55,702 bases of DNA from Methanomicrobia archaeon (GCA_016930255.1 JAFGHB010000021.1:1-55702), one strand, 5' to 3'. Positions 33,338 to 42,846 are shown, numbered from the stretch's first letter. Notes: generated by a model not told the origin, from the letters alone. Translations and numbers: made by a program.

Positions 33338-35119
33338 TCACGCAGCCGTTTCCTCCTTCATCATTATCTCGTCAAATTCACGCTTCATCTCGCCCGTTAT
33401 CTCCTCGTACTTCTTTCCAAACTCATCGCTCGGGACGTATTTCATCCGCGCTATGGTATCCTTTATTTTCATTCCCTCTATCTTCTCTATGCCTATACCG
33501 CGCTCTATCAATTCGTTCGCATGGTTGTACCACTGCAGGACGATCTTTGCCATCAAATACTGCTTCTCCAACGAGCAGAACGAGTCAATATCATGGTACG
33601 CATTTTGTTGCAGGAAATCCTCGCGTATCATACGGGCTACTTCCAACGTGCCCCGTTCCCGTGGCGGAAGCGCATCCGCACCCACGAGCTGCACGATCTC
33701 CTGCAGTTCCGATTCTTTCTGCAAGAGTGCCATCATCTCTTCCTGCTGCTCCATGAAATCAGGCGACTCGGGCTTATTATACCAGCCCCTGAGGTCCGCC
33801 AAGTAAAGTGAATAGCTACGCAGCCAGCTGATAGCAGGGAAGTGCCTCCTATCCGCCAGGGTGGAATCGAGCGCCCAGAAGACGCCCGCCACACGCAGCG
33901 TATTCTGCGTTACCGGCTCCGAGAAATCGCCTCCTGGTGGTGATACCGCACCCACAACGGTGACAGAGCCTATCCTATTCTCAGAATCAGAGCATAAGGC
34001 CTTTACACGGCCTGCTCGCTCGTAGAAATCAGACAATCGCGTGGCTAAATAAGCGGGATACCCCTCTTCACCCGGCATCTCCTCTAATCTGCCCGAGATC
34101 TCTCGCAGCGCTTCTGCCCAGCGCGAAGTCGAATCAGCCTGAATCGCCGAGTCGTAGCCCATATCTCGATAATACTCGGCGAGTGTGATGCCGGTATAAA
34201 TAGACGCTTCCCGTGCCGCAACAGGCATATTGGACGTGTTCGCAATGAGCGTGGAACGCTCCATCAGCTTCTCGCCGCTGTACGGATCAATCAGCTTGGG
34301 AAAATCCTCCAGAACCTCCGTCATCTCGTTCCCACGCTCGCCGCACCCGATATATACGATAACCTGCGCGTTCGCCCATCGTGCTAATTGGTGCTGCATG
34401 ACCGTCTTCCCGGTCCCGAACCCTCCCGGAATAGCGCCCGTACCGCCTTTCGCTATGGGGAAGAAGGTATCATTTATTCGCTGGCCAGTCAACAGCGGCA
34501 CTTCGGGATCTAATTTCTCCTTATACGGCCGCCCTTTTCGCACCGGCCATTTCTGCATCATCGTTAATTCCATGTCTTCGCCGTCTGTTTGTAATCTCGC
34601 AATGCTATCAGTAACGGTGAATTCACCCTCTTTTATCTCCAGAAGTTTACCTTTTACCTTAGGCGGCACGAGAATTTTATGCTGTATCACCTTCGTCTCG
34701 GGAACCTCGCCCAGAATATCGCCACCGACAACCTCTTTGCCCTCCTCTGCCGTGGGTGTAAACTTCCACTTCTTCGTCCGGTTAAGAGAATCCACCGTGA
34801 CCCCCCGGGTGATGTAATCTCCCACTTTACGCGCGATATCTTCCAGAGGGCGCTGCACACCATCGTAAAAATTCTTTAAAATACCTGGGCCAAGTTCAAC
34901 CGATAAGGGCGCTTTGGTCCTTATCACCGGCTCACCGGGCTTTAAACCCGTTGTATCTTCATAGACCTGAATATAAGCAAGGGCGCCATCTAGTCTGATC
35001 GTCTCGCCCATTAATCCTTCTTCGCCTACCTTAATCACTTCATACATCTCGCATCCGCGCATCTTATCAGCAATAACTAACGGACCTGCTATCCGATCTA
35101 TCACTCCCTCTTCGCCCAT
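33338..35119 (-). CDS. atpA: A-type ATP synthase catalytic subunit A
   Basis: 593 residues, catalytic subunit. The P-loop reads GGFGTGKT (about residues 232-239) where most archaeal A subunits have GPFGSGKT; catalytic Glu follows in GCGERGNEM. Also [20 protein letters not shown] and a full bulge domain. Subunits H, I, K, E, C and F, normally encoded upstream, are absent: a divergent Yip1-like gene begins 241 nt away. A minus-strand TATA box (TTATAAATAG at about 35229-35238) supports this as the first gene of its transcript. Confidence 0.96.
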   Translation of the reverse strand: MGEEGVIDRIAGPLVIADKMRGCEMYEVIKVGEEGLMGETIRLDGALAYIQVYEDTTGLKPGEPVIRTKAPLSVELGPGILKNFYDGVQRPLEDIARKVGDYITRGVTVDSLNRTKKWKFTPTAEEGKEVVGGDILGEVPETKVIQHKILVPPKVKGKLLEIKEGEFTVTDSIARLQTDGEDMELTMMQKWPVRKGRPYKEKLDPEVPLLTGQRINDTFFPIAKGGTGAIPGGFGTGKTVMQHQLARWANAQVIVYIGCGERGNEMTEVLEDFPKLIDPYSGEKLMERSTLIANTSNMPVAAREASIYTGITLAEYYRDMGYDSAIQADSTSRWAEALREISGRLEEMPGEEGYPAYLATRLSDFYERAGRVKALCSDSENRIGSVTVVGAVSPPGGDFSEPVTQNTLRVAGVFWALDSTLADRRHFPAISWLRSYSLYLADLRGWYNKPESPDFMEQQEEMMALLQKESELQEIVQLVGADALPPRERGTLEVARMIREDFLQQNAYHDIDSFCSLEKQYLMAKIVLQWYNHANELIERGIGIEKIEGMKIKDTIARMKYVPSDEFGKKYEEITGEMKREFDEIMMKEETAA

Positions 35120-35312
35120 TTTTCACGTCCTCTTTTTACAATACTTCCTACCTCTCAAACTAAAAAAGGTTTCTCTATCTTTCGCTTGCCTTACGTAATG
35201 CAGCGCATCAAACATCCTTAGTCTGCGGTACTATTTATAACCCGCATAAAGTGTCGCACGGTACGGAATCGAGACTCCCAGTCACGAATTTAACATTGTG
35301 GAAAATAAGCGA

Positions 35313-35356
35313 CATATTTATATACCTGCGTAAAGCTATAACCTACAAGGAGGTGA
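35313..35356 (+). promoter_or_regulatory. TATA box and Shine-Dalgarno of the Yip1-like gene
   Basis: ATATTTATATAC at about 35313-35324 followed by AAGGAGGTG at 35347-35355, five nt before ATG 35361. The same AAGGAGGTGAAAA context precedes the gene at 36128. Confidence 0.6.
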
Positions 35357-35360
35357 AAAA

Positions 35361-35972
35361 ATGGATATAAATGCAATAATAGACCGGGCGAAGAATGTGG
35401 TGTTAAGCCCTCAATCGACTTTAGAGACTGCAAAAGCTGAACAACCAAGTATGCAAGATCTCATCACGTACGTCGCAATCGTCGCAGTACCCACACTGAT
35501 CGGTATTATCATCGGATATGGTGTCGTTGGCATCGGAACCTTTGGGTTTCATTATAAAGTGCCGTTTCAGTGGGCAGTGACATGGGGTATCATGCAGTAT
35601 GTACTCTCGATCATCGGCGTCATCGTCTTTGGATTCGTACTGAATCTGCTTGCACCAAGTTTTTCATCGAAGCAAGATCAGATACAGTCGACGAAGCTCG
35701 TTGCATACGCAAGCACACCGGGGCTCCTCGCAGGAATTCTCAATATATTCCCGCCTCTTTCGATCTTGGCCTTCTTGGCAGGTCTTTATGGACTATACAT
35801 CCTATATTTGGGCATACCGGTGCTTATGGAGACGCCCGAGGATAAACGATTGATATACCTCAGCGTCGCGATTGTCGCGTATATCGTCATCATGGCTGTC
35901 GTCGGCGCGATCACGAGTGGCGTGATGTGGGGAATAGTCGGTAGTCCTTATACCCCCGGTTTCCCTATGTAG
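35361..35972 (+). CDS. Yip1-domain membrane protein
   Basis: 203 residues with five hydrophobic segments. An amphipathic start (RAKNVVLSPQSTLETAKAEQ) precedes the helices, a typical beginning for prokaryotic Yip1-domain proteins, which also show SAFxRFA-like loops; here TKLVAYASTPGLLAGILNIF fits. Function unknown; a role in membrane organisation is inferred from the family. Strong Shine-Dalgarno. Confidence 0.75.
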   Translation: MDINAIIDRAKNVVLSPQSTLETAKAEQPSMQDLITYVAIVAVPTLIGIIIGYGVVGIGTFGFHYKVPFQWAVTWGIMQYVLSIIGVIVFGFVLNLLAPSFSSKQDQIQSTKLVAYASTPGLLAGILNIFPPLSILAFLAGLYGLYILYLGIPVLMETPEDKRLIYLSVAIVAYIVIMAVVGAITSGVMWGIVGSPYTPGFPM

Positions 35973-36008
35973 AGGTGTAGGAGGGACAGGAGTTCCTCCT
36001 CTATTTTT
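35970..36008 (+). terminator. Hairpin plus T-run after the Yip1-like gene
   Basis: TAGAGG (35970-35975, including the stop codon) pairs with CCTCTA (35998-36003) around an inner GGAGG/CCTCC, and TTTTT follows. Looks like an intrinsic-type terminator. Confidence 0.5.
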
Positions 36009-36025
36009 CAGTTATGCATAATATA

Positions 36026-36051
36026 CCCTCGCTATTTTTGAAAAGCGAGGG
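36026..36051. repeat. Perfect 8-bp hairpin between two envelope genes
   Basis: CCCTCGCT (36026-36033) and AGCGAGGG (36044-36051) with a 10-nt loop. There is no T-run after it on the plus strand. It lies 77 nt before the PGF-CTERM gene and could act as an attenuator or RNA-stability element. Confidence 0.45.
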
Positions 36052-36127
36052 GGTTAAAAAGGAGTTAAATAGAGGAAGCGACAAATGATAGTGAACATCT
36101 AAGATAAAACGAAAAGGAGGTGAAAAT

Positions 36128-36838
36128 ATGAGTGAAAGAAGAAGAGTTGAAGCAACAATTCTGATCGGGATGCTCCTTATAGGAGCACTCGGAATGACTT
36201 TCGTGAGCACGGCAATCGCGAGTGAAGAAGCCACAACAACAGAAGCGGTGCATTTTAATACGCTCATCGAGTTCCTGCCAGATGCGCCTTCCGGTTGGGA
36301 TGGCGAAGAGCCAGAGGGCATGACGTTTACGCATGAAGAAGGAACGTGGAGCATGGCAACAGAGCACTACACAAAATCCGGTGCTGATGATGTAACCGCT
36401 GACGTCGTTATTACAGATTATGCCTTCTATACCGTGGGATGGTCAACAGCATGGCAAAGTTTTGTCGCTTACGAGACTACGGAAGGATACATAAAAAAAG
36501 TGAATGTGGAGGGATTTCCTGCGTGGGAGGTTTACGACAAAGAGTCGGCTGAGTATGCGTTGCATGTTGGCGTAAACGACCGCTTCATGGTGTTTATTAG
36601 CACGAACAGCGACAAGGATACGCTCTACGACTTTGCCAATGCGATTGATTATGATGGCATCGCCGCGTTAGGCGGAGGGGCAGCAGCACCACCCGCAGGA
36701 ACGGCAGAGCCAACGAGAGCACCCACGAAGGCACCCACAACATCCACCGAGGAAGGCAGCGAGACACCCGGCTTCGAGGTTGTATTCGCGGTCGTAGGGC
36801 TACTGGCAGTGATGGCTCTTTTGCGAAGGAGAAGATAA
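36128..36838 (+). CDS. PGF-CTERM surface protein, function unknown
   Basis: 236 residues. N-terminal signal segment (ATILIGMLLIGALGMTFVST), a middle domain with LIEFLPDAPSGWDGEEPEG and GFPAWEVYDKESAEYALHVG, a Thr/Ala/Pro linker (about 187-208), then TPGFEVVFAVVGLLAVMALL and RRRR. The tail is a PGF-CTERM signal, so archaeosortase A should process and lipid-anchor the protein on the cell surface, as for PstS in this window. The middle domain has no name I can give. AAGGAGGTG lies just upstream of ATG. Confidence 0.85.
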   Translation: MSERRRVEATILIGMLLIGALGMTFVSTAIASEEATTTEAVHFNTLIEFLPDAPSGWDGEEPEGMTFTHEEGTWSMATEHYTKSGADDVTADVVITDYAFYTVGWSTAWQSFVAYETTEGYIKKVNVEGFPAWEVYDKESAEYALHVGVNDRFMVFISTNSDKDTLYDFANAIDYDGIAALGGGAAAPPAGTAEPTRAPTKAPTTSTEEGSETPGFEVVFAVVGLLAVMALLRRRR

Positions 36839-36857
36839 ACAAATCTTCCTTTTTTTT
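36831..36857 (+). terminator. Hairpin plus T-run after the PGF-CTERM gene
   Basis: GAAGAT (36831-36836) and ATCTTC (36843-36848) form a short stem overlapping the stop codon; a run of T follows to 36857. Confidence 0.5.
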
Positions 36858-36969
36858 CTTTTTATAAACGAAGGATAGCCCCCGCTAGCAGGTGATCTGT
36901 CAAATAATAGGCAGAAAATGCTCGACTTTCAAAACTGCATAGGTGGGCAGGCGAGATGATGCTTAATCG

Positions 36970-37740
36970 TCAACCCCCCCGTATTACGTCCGTTTTGTCA
37001 ATTACCCTCACGTCCGGCACCATCCTATCATAGACCGAAATAACCGTCGCCTCCAACCCTTTAAAGGACTCGCGTATGCACTCTAACTCGTCAGGTGAAA
37101 CCGGTTTTACGACACACGGTCGCAGCGGGGTATTGAGCTGCACCTCATCCGGTTTTATTTCCGCAGCAATACGCGCCAGTTCCCATCCGTACTCTTTATT
37201 CTCCTCCACGAACATCATCTGCAAGCAGAGTTGCCCTTTATAACCTTTCCTGAATTCCTTCAGCCCCGCTATTATCGAGTCGAGCTTTATCTCATCGCTT
37301 ACCGGTCTGTTTACTTTTTCGAATGTGTCTTGATCCGGAGCATCGAGCTTCGCGATCACGATGTCCAGCTTCTTCAAGTCTTCTCGTACCGTCGCATCGG
37401 TGATCAAGGCGGAATTTGTCAGAATGACCAGCGGTTTCGTGCTGTATTGTTTGATCATCGCGGCAACCTCGCCGAGGTTCGCGCCCAGTGTCGGCTCGCC
37501 CATGCCTGCAAACGTAATCACATCGGTGGTATCTTCGATGGTTTTTGCAATCGCTGCAATCTCACGCTTGATCTCCTCCGTCGGTACGTACACTTTCCGC
37601 TCTACCGTTCTGTTCGTCGTCCCGCCAAGCTGACAATAGACGCAGTCAAACGAGCAGGTCTTATCGCTCGTGCTTAAGATATCCACGCCTAACGATCTGC
37701 CCAGTCGCCACGAGGCCACCGGACCGTACACGAATTGCAT
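36970..37740 (-). CDS. Radical SAM protein (COG0731-like)
   Basis: 256 residues. The [4Fe-4S]/AdoMet motif is CSFDCVYCQLG at about residues 29-39, then FAGMGEPTLGANLGE and NTPLRPCVVKPVSPDEL. The N-terminus FVYGPVASWRLGRSLGVDIL is typical of the archaeal and bacterial group sometimes annotated near wybutosine enzymes; the reaction is unknown. Its ATG follows directly on the stop of the MBL-fold gene, so the two form an operon. Confidence 0.88.
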   Translation of the reverse strand: MQFVYGPVASWRLGRSLGVDILSTSDKTCSFDCVYCQLGGTTNRTVERKVYVPTEEIKREIAAIAKTIEDTTDVITFAGMGEPTLGANLGEVAAMIKQYSTKPLVILTNSALITDATVREDLKKLDIVIAKLDAPDQDTFEKVNRPVSDEIKLDSIIAGLKEFRKGYKGQLCLQMMFVEENKEYGWELARIAAEIKPDEVQLNTPLRPCVVKPVSPDELECIRESFKGLEATVISVYDRMVPDVRVIDKTDVIRGG

Positions 37741-38400
37741 TTAGATCTCGATCACCGTTCCCGCTCCGCACCCAACTGTCGCCTCCGGGTACATTTCGGC
37801 TATCTCCTTCTTACGTCTCGTGAAATGACAGGGCATTATCAATTTCAAGCCCTGCAACACGTCCAGCGTATTAAACCCGTGGAAACCGCCAATTACACCG
37901 TAAAGCGGTCCGAAAGCCTTCGCTGCCTCTAAAATATTCGCCAACCCCGGATGCGCGCAGCCGGTTACCACCACCACGCCTTCGCCGCCTCTCGTTTCCA
38001 AGACCAATGACTGTTCCTTGACCGGTGTGCCAAAATCGCCCGTGGTATAAACGCCCGGAACGATCTCTTTCGGCTCTGTAACTTCAACAATTCGCGCCGC
38101 CTTCTTCGCTACGTATTTCTTCAACCCGAGTGGTAAAGAGCTGGGCAGGCAGACGGCAACGCCGGGATGGAAGACTGCTTCAAGGCCGCCAACGTGGTCC
38201 CAATGCTTGTGTGAGAGCGCAATAATTGCAATCTCCTCTTTCGCTATTCCCAGGCGCTGCAGGTTGTGCGTCAATATCTCGCTTGACGCGCCGGTATCAA
38301 ACAGTATCTTCCACTCACCAGATTCGATCAAACAGGAGAATCCCCAGTCGCTTATGAACCCTTCCAGCGCCTCATTATCATAGACTATGCTCAGTCTCAC
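37741..38400 (-). CDS. MBL-fold metal-dependent hydrolase
   Basis: 219 residues with the metallo-beta-lactamase motif SHKHWDHVGGLEA near residue 63, GCAHPGLANILEAAK near 138 and GGFHGFNTLDV near 163. Resembles the COG1237 group, which includes proteins linked to methanopterin (RFA-P synthase-like) annotations, but that is not specific. Precedes the radical SAM gene with no gap. Confidence 0.87.
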   Translation of the reverse strand: MRLSIVYDNEALEGFISDWGFSCLIESGEWKILFDTGASSEILTHNLQRLGIAKEEIAIIALSHKHWDHVGGLEAVFHPGVAVCLPSSLPLGLKKYVAKKAARIVEVTEPKEIVPGVYTTGDFGTPVKEQSLVLETRGGEGVVVVTGCAHPGLANILEAAKAFGPLYGVIGGFHGFNTLDVLQGLKLIMPCHFTRRKKEIAEMYPEATVGCGAGTVIEI

Positions 38401-38473
38401 TTTCCTCTAACTTTATATCTCTCATTCCATAAGTAATTTGTATAGTCACTTGGCGCACCGAGTAGAACGACAG

Positions 38474-39067
38474 ATGATAAAAGAGATGGAAATGGACGTC
38501 AGGAAAAAGGTGAAATTCGTGATTAGTATGAATAAAATCGCATTAGCCAAGCTCCTCATTCCGTTTGCTATCGCTGGTGCTACGGTGCTATTTCTATGGT
38601 TTTTTTTCCCCGAGGATTTTGGCAAATACGTGACGGTGTTCAGTGTTTATTCATTTGTGCCGCTCATTGGCACCCTTTCTGTTGTCCCGACAGGATTGCG
38701 AATCGGCATTCCGCCAATACCGCTTATAGCCTTTATTATCTTCACAGACGCCGTCCTCGCTCTGTTTTTAGTCTGGAACTTCGATTACGCGAAGAAGGTT
38801 CCCGGCTTAGGAAAGCTGGTCGAGCGCGTGGGGGAGCAAGGAGAGGAGGCGTTACAGAAATATAAATGGGCAAAGCGATTTGGGTTCATAGGCGTCGTCC
38901 TCCTGGTTATCTTTCCGCTTCAATGGACCGGCGCAGGGGTAGGCTCAATTGTCGGTCGGCTCATCGGTATGCAGCCGTTAATGACATGGCTCGCAGTAAT
39001 TATTGGCACATTTATCCGTTCCACCCTTGCAACGCTCATTTATTATGGCGCGATATCGTTCTTTTAA
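38474..39067 (+). CDS. Small multidrug-export family membrane protein
   Basis: About 197 residues. Five membrane segments with FVPLIGTLSVVPTGLRIGIP, a charged cytoplasmic loop, and the conserved VVLLVIFPLQWTGAGVGSIV and IGTFIRSTLATLIYYG. This matches the COG2426 putative small export family; the substrate is unknown. The TATA-like CTTTATATCTC at about 38409-38419 puts transcription near 38440, so the TTG at 38438 is doubtful; ATG 38474 or 38486 are candidates. Confidence 0.75.
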   Translation: MIKEMEMDVRKKVKFVISMNKIALAKLLIPFAIAGATVLFLWFFFPEDFGKYVTVFSVYSFVPLIGTLSVVPTGLRIGIPPIPLIAFIIFTDAVLALFLVWNFDYAKKVPGLGKLVERVGEQGEEALQKYKWAKRFGFIGVVLLVIFPLQWTGAGVGSIVGRLIGMQPLMTWLAVIIGTFIRSTLATLIYYGAISFF

Positions 39068-39161
39068 CCATGGCTGACCGAGCGAGCCTAACCTAAAGAG
39101 TTTATAAAAAGAACTCGTTTATCTTTTAGCATACATCCCCTTCAAAGAAAAGTGCGAGAGA

Positions 39162-39247
39162 GCCAGGATGGCAGAGTGGACAAATGCGGTGGCCTCGAGA
39201 GTCACTGTCCCGTAAGGGACGCTCAGGTTCAAATCCTGATCCTGGCG
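39162..39247 (+). tRNA. tRNA-Ser (anticodon CGA)
   Basis: Class II tRNA with acceptor arms GCCAGGA/TCCTGGC, anticodon stem GTGGC/GTCAC around loop CTCGAGA, long variable arm TGTCCCGTAAGGGACG and T-loop GGTTCAAATCC. G discriminator as required for serine. No intron and no encoded CCA. A TATA-like TTTATAAAAAG at about 39100-39110 precedes it. Confidence 0.95.
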
Positions 39248-39433
39248 TAATGGGTACGAATCCATTAAATCAGGTTTTATGATGGTATATGAGCGCCTCA
39301 TAATCTTCGCTTTTGCCACTCCGCGAAACCGCTCCCTTTTATATACTCGGAGTGATGACTTTGTTATGAGACGGCTCCGTGATTCACGATGCAGTCTTTG
39401 GGGCTTATTCTATAGATAGGGAGGCCGAGATAA

Positions 39434-40093
39434 ATGAATATCGTTTTGTTTGGCCCACCGGGCTCAGGAAAAGGAACGCAGGCGAAAATGCTGGCCGAGA
39501 GATACGGGATACCGCATATATCAACCGGAGATATCTTACGCGAAAATCTGAAGAACCAGACGAAACTCGGACTGGAAGCCAAATCCTACATGGACAAAGG
39601 GGAATTAGTGCCTGACGAGGTGCTGATAAAAATTATTCAAGATCGATTATCGCAGCCTGATTGTGCGTCCGGTTTTCTCCTGGATGGATATCCACGAACC
39701 GTACCACAGGCTGATGCGCTGAGCACGATCTTGGACGAGATGGGTAAGCGGCTGGATTTTGTGCTTGATGTCGATGTACCCGATGCTGAATTGATCAAGA
39801 GACTGACGGGCAGAAGGATGTGCGCCTGTGGGGCGAGTTACCATATCCTCTTCAACCCGCCGAAGCAGGAAGGAATCTGCGATCGCTGCGGTAAGGAGCT
39901 TTATCAGCGAGGCGATGACAAGGAAGAAGCAATCATGAATCGATTGGACGTTTATAAGAACCAAACACAGCCGTTGATTGAGTATTATACGAACGAAGAT
40001 GTAATGGTAACGGTAAACGGGGCGGCAGGTATACCAGAGGTCTTTGATGAAATTTGCAGATTGCTGGATGGTTTAAAACCGCGCGCCGGTTAG
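39434..40093 (+). CDS. adk: Adenylate kinase
   Basis: 219 residues. P-loop GPPGSGKGTQ at 7-16, the AMP site STGDILREN and LDGYPRTVPQADAL. The LID carries four Cys (CACG about residue 127 and CDRCGKEL about 147), so it binds zinc. This is the long bacterial-like form, also found in Methanosarcinales, not the short archaeal AdkA. A TATA box CTTTTATATAC at about 39336-39346 and AGGGAGG before ATG suggest a leader of about 65 nt. Confidence 0.95.
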   Translation: MNIVLFGPPGSGKGTQAKMLAERYGIPHISTGDILRENLKNQTKLGLEAKSYMDKGELVPDEVLIKIIQDRLSQPDCASGFLLDGYPRTVPQADALSTILDEMGKRLDFVLDVDVPDAELIKRLTGRRMCACGASYHILFNPPKQEGICDRCGKELYQRGDDKEEAIMNRLDVYKNQTQPLIEYYTNEDVMVTVNGAAGIPEVFDEICRLLDGLKPRAG

Positions 40094-40357
40094 AGTAAGA
40101 GCTGTCGTGAGTGGCGCTAACAGTGGGTTGCAGTTCTGCGCGACGCTAACCAATTCTATTCAATTAACCGAACCCTTGAGGAGAGTTCCAATGCTATGTC
40201 GTCGGTTCTCCACAAGACCTACTGAGTAACACGAGCGCTTTCATTTAGTGTATCGTCAAGTCACTACTCTTCGCGGTTCTACTCGAGCGATGGTGAAGTT
40301 CGTGAATGCAAATTTATTTATGCCAGTAGTGCCATTTAAGAGACGGAGATGTATAAA
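40094..40357. other. Gene-free gap with promoter of the flavodoxin operon
   Basis: 264 nt without a gene. The only feature I can support is the TATA-like AAATTTATTTATG at about 40310-40322, about 35-45 nt before ATG 40358. Confidence 0.4.
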
Positions 40358-40810
40358 ATGGCAAATGCGATAATTGTTTATGATACCGCCTATGGGTATA
40401 CGGAACAGATGGCGCAGGCGATTGAGAAGGGGATGAAGGAGTCTGGCATTGACGTCGTTGTTAAAAAAGCGCTCGATGCGAAGGTCGACGAACTCACGGG
40501 TTATGACGCCGTTGTTCTCGGCTGTCCTACGTACTACAATGATCTTATCAGCTCTGTGAAGTGGTTCCTCATCGAGATGCGAAAAGCCGATTTGAAAGGG
40601 AAGGTTGGCGGAGCGTTCGGGGCCTATGGCTGGAGTGGCGAATCGATCGATCTTATGCGCGTCCCGATGAAGCAAATTTTCGGGATGGACACGGTCGACC
40701 CGGGCTTGAAAGTGAAGATGACTGAGATAGTTAGTGGCAAGGGCAAAAAAGCGAGCGTCGAGTACGGTAAGCAGATCGCGGAGCGGATCAAGCAAAAGCA
40801 GGCGAAGTAA
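40358..40810 (+). CDS. Flavodoxin-like protein
   Basis: 150 residues from ATG 40358 (CGGAG nine nt upstream; ATG 40349 adds three residues). FMN site [17 protein letters not shown] at about 8-24, and LGCPTYYND and [14 protein letters not shown] for the other loops. It is closest in style to the flavodoxin half of FprA. Followed by rubredoxin after 2 nt and FprA, so it is a likely electron carrier in the oxygen-scavenging chain. Confidence 0.88.
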   Translation: MANAIIVYDTAYGYTEQMAQAIEKGMKESGIDVVVKKALDAKVDELTGYDAVVLGCPTYYNDLISSVKWFLIEMRKADLKGKVGGAFGAYGWSGESIDLMRVPMKQIFGMDTVDPGLKVKMTEIVSGKGKKASVEYGKQIAERIKQKQAK

Positions 40811-40812
40811 AC

Positions 40813-40950
40813 ATGAAACAGTGGCGCTGCAAGGTCTGCGGCTATGACGCGGCCGAAGAAGGGATACCGTTTGAGGAGTTACCGGACGATTGGGTCTGCC
40901 CCATCTGCGGTGCAGGCAAAGATCAGTTCGAGGCGAAGGAGTCGTATTAG
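40813..40950 (+). CDS. Rubredoxin
   Basis: 45 residues with both iron-binding CxxC pairs: [14 protein letters not shown] at the start and [15 protein letters not shown] near the end. The one-iron carrier passes electrons to the flavo-diiron protein FprA, which starts 8 nt after this stop. Slightly shorter than common rubredoxins (about 52), because the loop between the Cys pairs is reduced. Confidence 0.93.
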   Translation: MKQWRCKVCGYDAAEEGIPFEELPDDWVCPICGAGKDQFEAKESY

Positions 40951-40958
40951 ACCCGCCT

Positions 40959-42140
40959 ATGAAACCGATTGAGATAAAACCAGGCATCTACTGGGTCGGC
41001 GGTATAGACTGGAATCTGCGTAACTTCCACGGGTACCTCACGCAACGAGGCACCACGTACAACGCGTACCTCATCCTCGACGAAAAGATTGTCCTGGTCG
41101 ATACGGTGAAGCACTATCTCTTCGATGAGATGCTTGCACGAATCAAGGCGGTAATCGACCCAACGCAAATTGACTATCTGGTATCGAACCATGTGGAGAT
41201 GGACCATTCCGGCAGTTTGCCGAAGATGATAGCGGTGGCGCCGAATGCAAAGGTGATAACCTCTCCGAATGGCGAGAAAGGATTGCGGCGACATTACAAA
41301 GAGGAGTGGGATCCACTCGTCGTGAAATCCAGTGATACGCTCAGCATCGGTAAACGAACCCTGCAGTTCTTCCTCACCCCGATGGTTCACTGGCCCGACA
41401 ATATGGTCACCTATCTCCCGGAAGAGAAGCTTTTACTCTCTAATGACGCCTTTGGACAGCATATTGCCACGACCGAGCGGTTTGACGCTGAGATGGGCTG
41501 CTGGGACGTTCTTCAGGAAGAAGCTGCGAAATATTACGCTAATATTGTGCTGCCCTATAGCGATCAAGTGAAACGGGCATTGGATGCCCTTTCTGGATTG
41601 GAGATTGAGATGGTTGCACCAAGCCATGGGGTCATATGGAGCGCGTATTTACCGCGGATTTTAGCAGCCTACCAGAGGTGGGCGAACAACGAAGCGGAAG
41701 AGCGGGCATTGATCGTTTATGACACCATGTGGGGCTCAACAGAGAAGATCGCGTATAGCTTACTGGAGGGTCTGGAAGCGGAAGGTATTCCGGTGACCCT
41801 GCGAAATTTGAAGACCACTCATATTTCCGATATCATGACCGATGTCCTCCGCTCGAAAGCGATACTGCTCGGCTCTCCCACCCTGAACATGGGTGTGCTT
41901 TCGACAATGGGCGGGTTCCTCACCTATCTGAAGGGCTTACGACCTAAAAAGCGAATCGGCCTTGCGTTCGGTTCCTACGGTTGGGGCTCTCTGGCGGTAA
42001 AAGAGCTGGACGCGGTGATGAACGCGCTTGGCTGGCAGGTGCCGTTCGAAGGGATTGATATTCAGTACATACCCGGTGAAGCGGAATTGGAGAAGGTAAA
42101 AGAGGTCGCTAAACAGTTGGGGGCGTTAATTAAAGGGTAA
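40959..42140 (+). CDS. fprA: Flavo-diiron protein FprA (F420H2 or rubredoxin:O2 oxidoreductase)
   Basis: Reduces O2 (or NO) to water. 393 residues: an N-terminal MBL-type diiron domain with NHVEMDHSGSLP, VHWPDN, NDAFGQH and SHGVIW ligands, then a flavodoxin domain from about 255 (YDTMWGSTEKIAYSLLEG; GSYGWGSLAV). In methanogens the electron donor is F420H2; the rubredoxin gene upstream suggests a rubredoxin branch here. ATG 40959 starts at the conserved MKPIEIKPGIYWVGG; an upstream start at 40890 would overlap rubredoxin and is rejected. Confidence 0.94.
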   Translation: MKPIEIKPGIYWVGGIDWNLRNFHGYLTQRGTTYNAYLILDEKIVLVDTVKHYLFDEMLARIKAVIDPTQIDYLVSNHVEMDHSGSLPKMIAVAPNAKVITSPNGEKGLRRHYKEEWDPLVVKSSDTLSIGKRTLQFFLTPMVHWPDNMVTYLPEEKLLLSNDAFGQHIATTERFDAEMGCWDVLQEEAAKYYANIVLPYSDQVKRALDALSGLEIEMVAPSHGVIWSAYLPRILAAYQRWANNEAEERALIVYDTMWGSTEKIAYSLLEGLEAEGIPVTLRNLKTTHISDIMTDVLRSKAILLGSPTLNMGVLSTMGGFLTYLKGLRPKKRIGLAFGSYGWGSLAVKELDAVMNALGWQVPFEGIDIQYIPGEAELEKVKEVAKQLGALIKG

Positions 42141-42291
42141 CTCGCGGTATAGGGAAGAGAGGAAAGAAAGGATATCTCATCAAGAGAAATAGCTATCGGA
42201 GATGTTATAGTGCTCCTGAATTGAATAGAACATAAACCATCCACACCGGCTGCTCGTAGCTGTCGATTAGTAAAGGATTTTCAGCGTCTCG

Positions 42292-42846
42292 TTACTGGAC
42301 GATCTTCTTCACCACGTCTTCAAGATCTTCGAGTCGGCTCAAGACCGTTATACCCTGCATCTTGCGTAACCGCTCCACATTCTCTACGTCCTCTTTCCGT
42401 ATTCGTATCTTCAGGTCCGCGCCGTTGGGCAGCTTGGTTATTAGTTCGCCTTCCTTCTGGTCCACGGGGAAGATGCAGACCGGCACGTACACCTTCATGG
42501 CCTGTGCTGCCGAATTGGTAAGGAGCGAATCAGCGATGCCGTAAGCGATTTTCGCCACGGTATTTGCCGTTGCAGGCGCGATAACGAATAACGAGTACGT
42601 GCCTAACTGGAGTTTTCCGGATAGAAAGGGTGCATTTGGCCCTACTTCCGATATCACTTTTGGAAAGCTCTTCTTCACCTCGTCAAAGAGCTTGTAGAAC
42701 TTCAAAACGATCTTGCCCTCTTTGGAGAGATACACGTCCACTTCCAGGTCGTACTTCGCGGCGAGGTCCTCCATCAGAGCGACCGACTCGCGGATCTTAT
42801 CGCCCGATCCGGTAATCCCCCATGCTATCCGCCTATTTGCGCTCAT
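42292..42846 (-). CDS. afpA: Archaeoflavoprotein AfpA
   Basis: 184 residues of the flavoprotein (Dfp/PPC decarboxylase-like) fold: IAWGITGSGDKIRESVALME at the start and VIAPATANTVAKIAYGIADS near residue 95 for FMN binding. In Archaeoglobus AfpA takes electrons from ferredoxin and passes them to the iron-sulfur flavoprotein encoded next to it; the related DmrX is a dihydromethanopterin reductase. Start ATG 42846 overlaps the isf stop as ATGA; the longer reading from 42888 is less likely. Confidence 0.88.
   Translation of the reverse strand: MSANRRIAWGITGSGDKIRESVALMEDLAAKYDLEVDVYLSKEGKIVLKFYKLFDEVKKSFPKVISEVGPNAPFLSGKLQLGTYSLFVIAPATANTVAKIAYGIADSLLTNSAAQAMKVYVPVCIFPVDQKEGELITKLPNGADLKIRIRKEDVENVERLRKMQGITVLSRLEDLEDVVKKIVQ

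Noticed and set aside
40890-40958. N-terminal extension of FprA
   Set aside because: It lies inside the rubredoxin gene in another frame; the conserved FprA start is at 40959.
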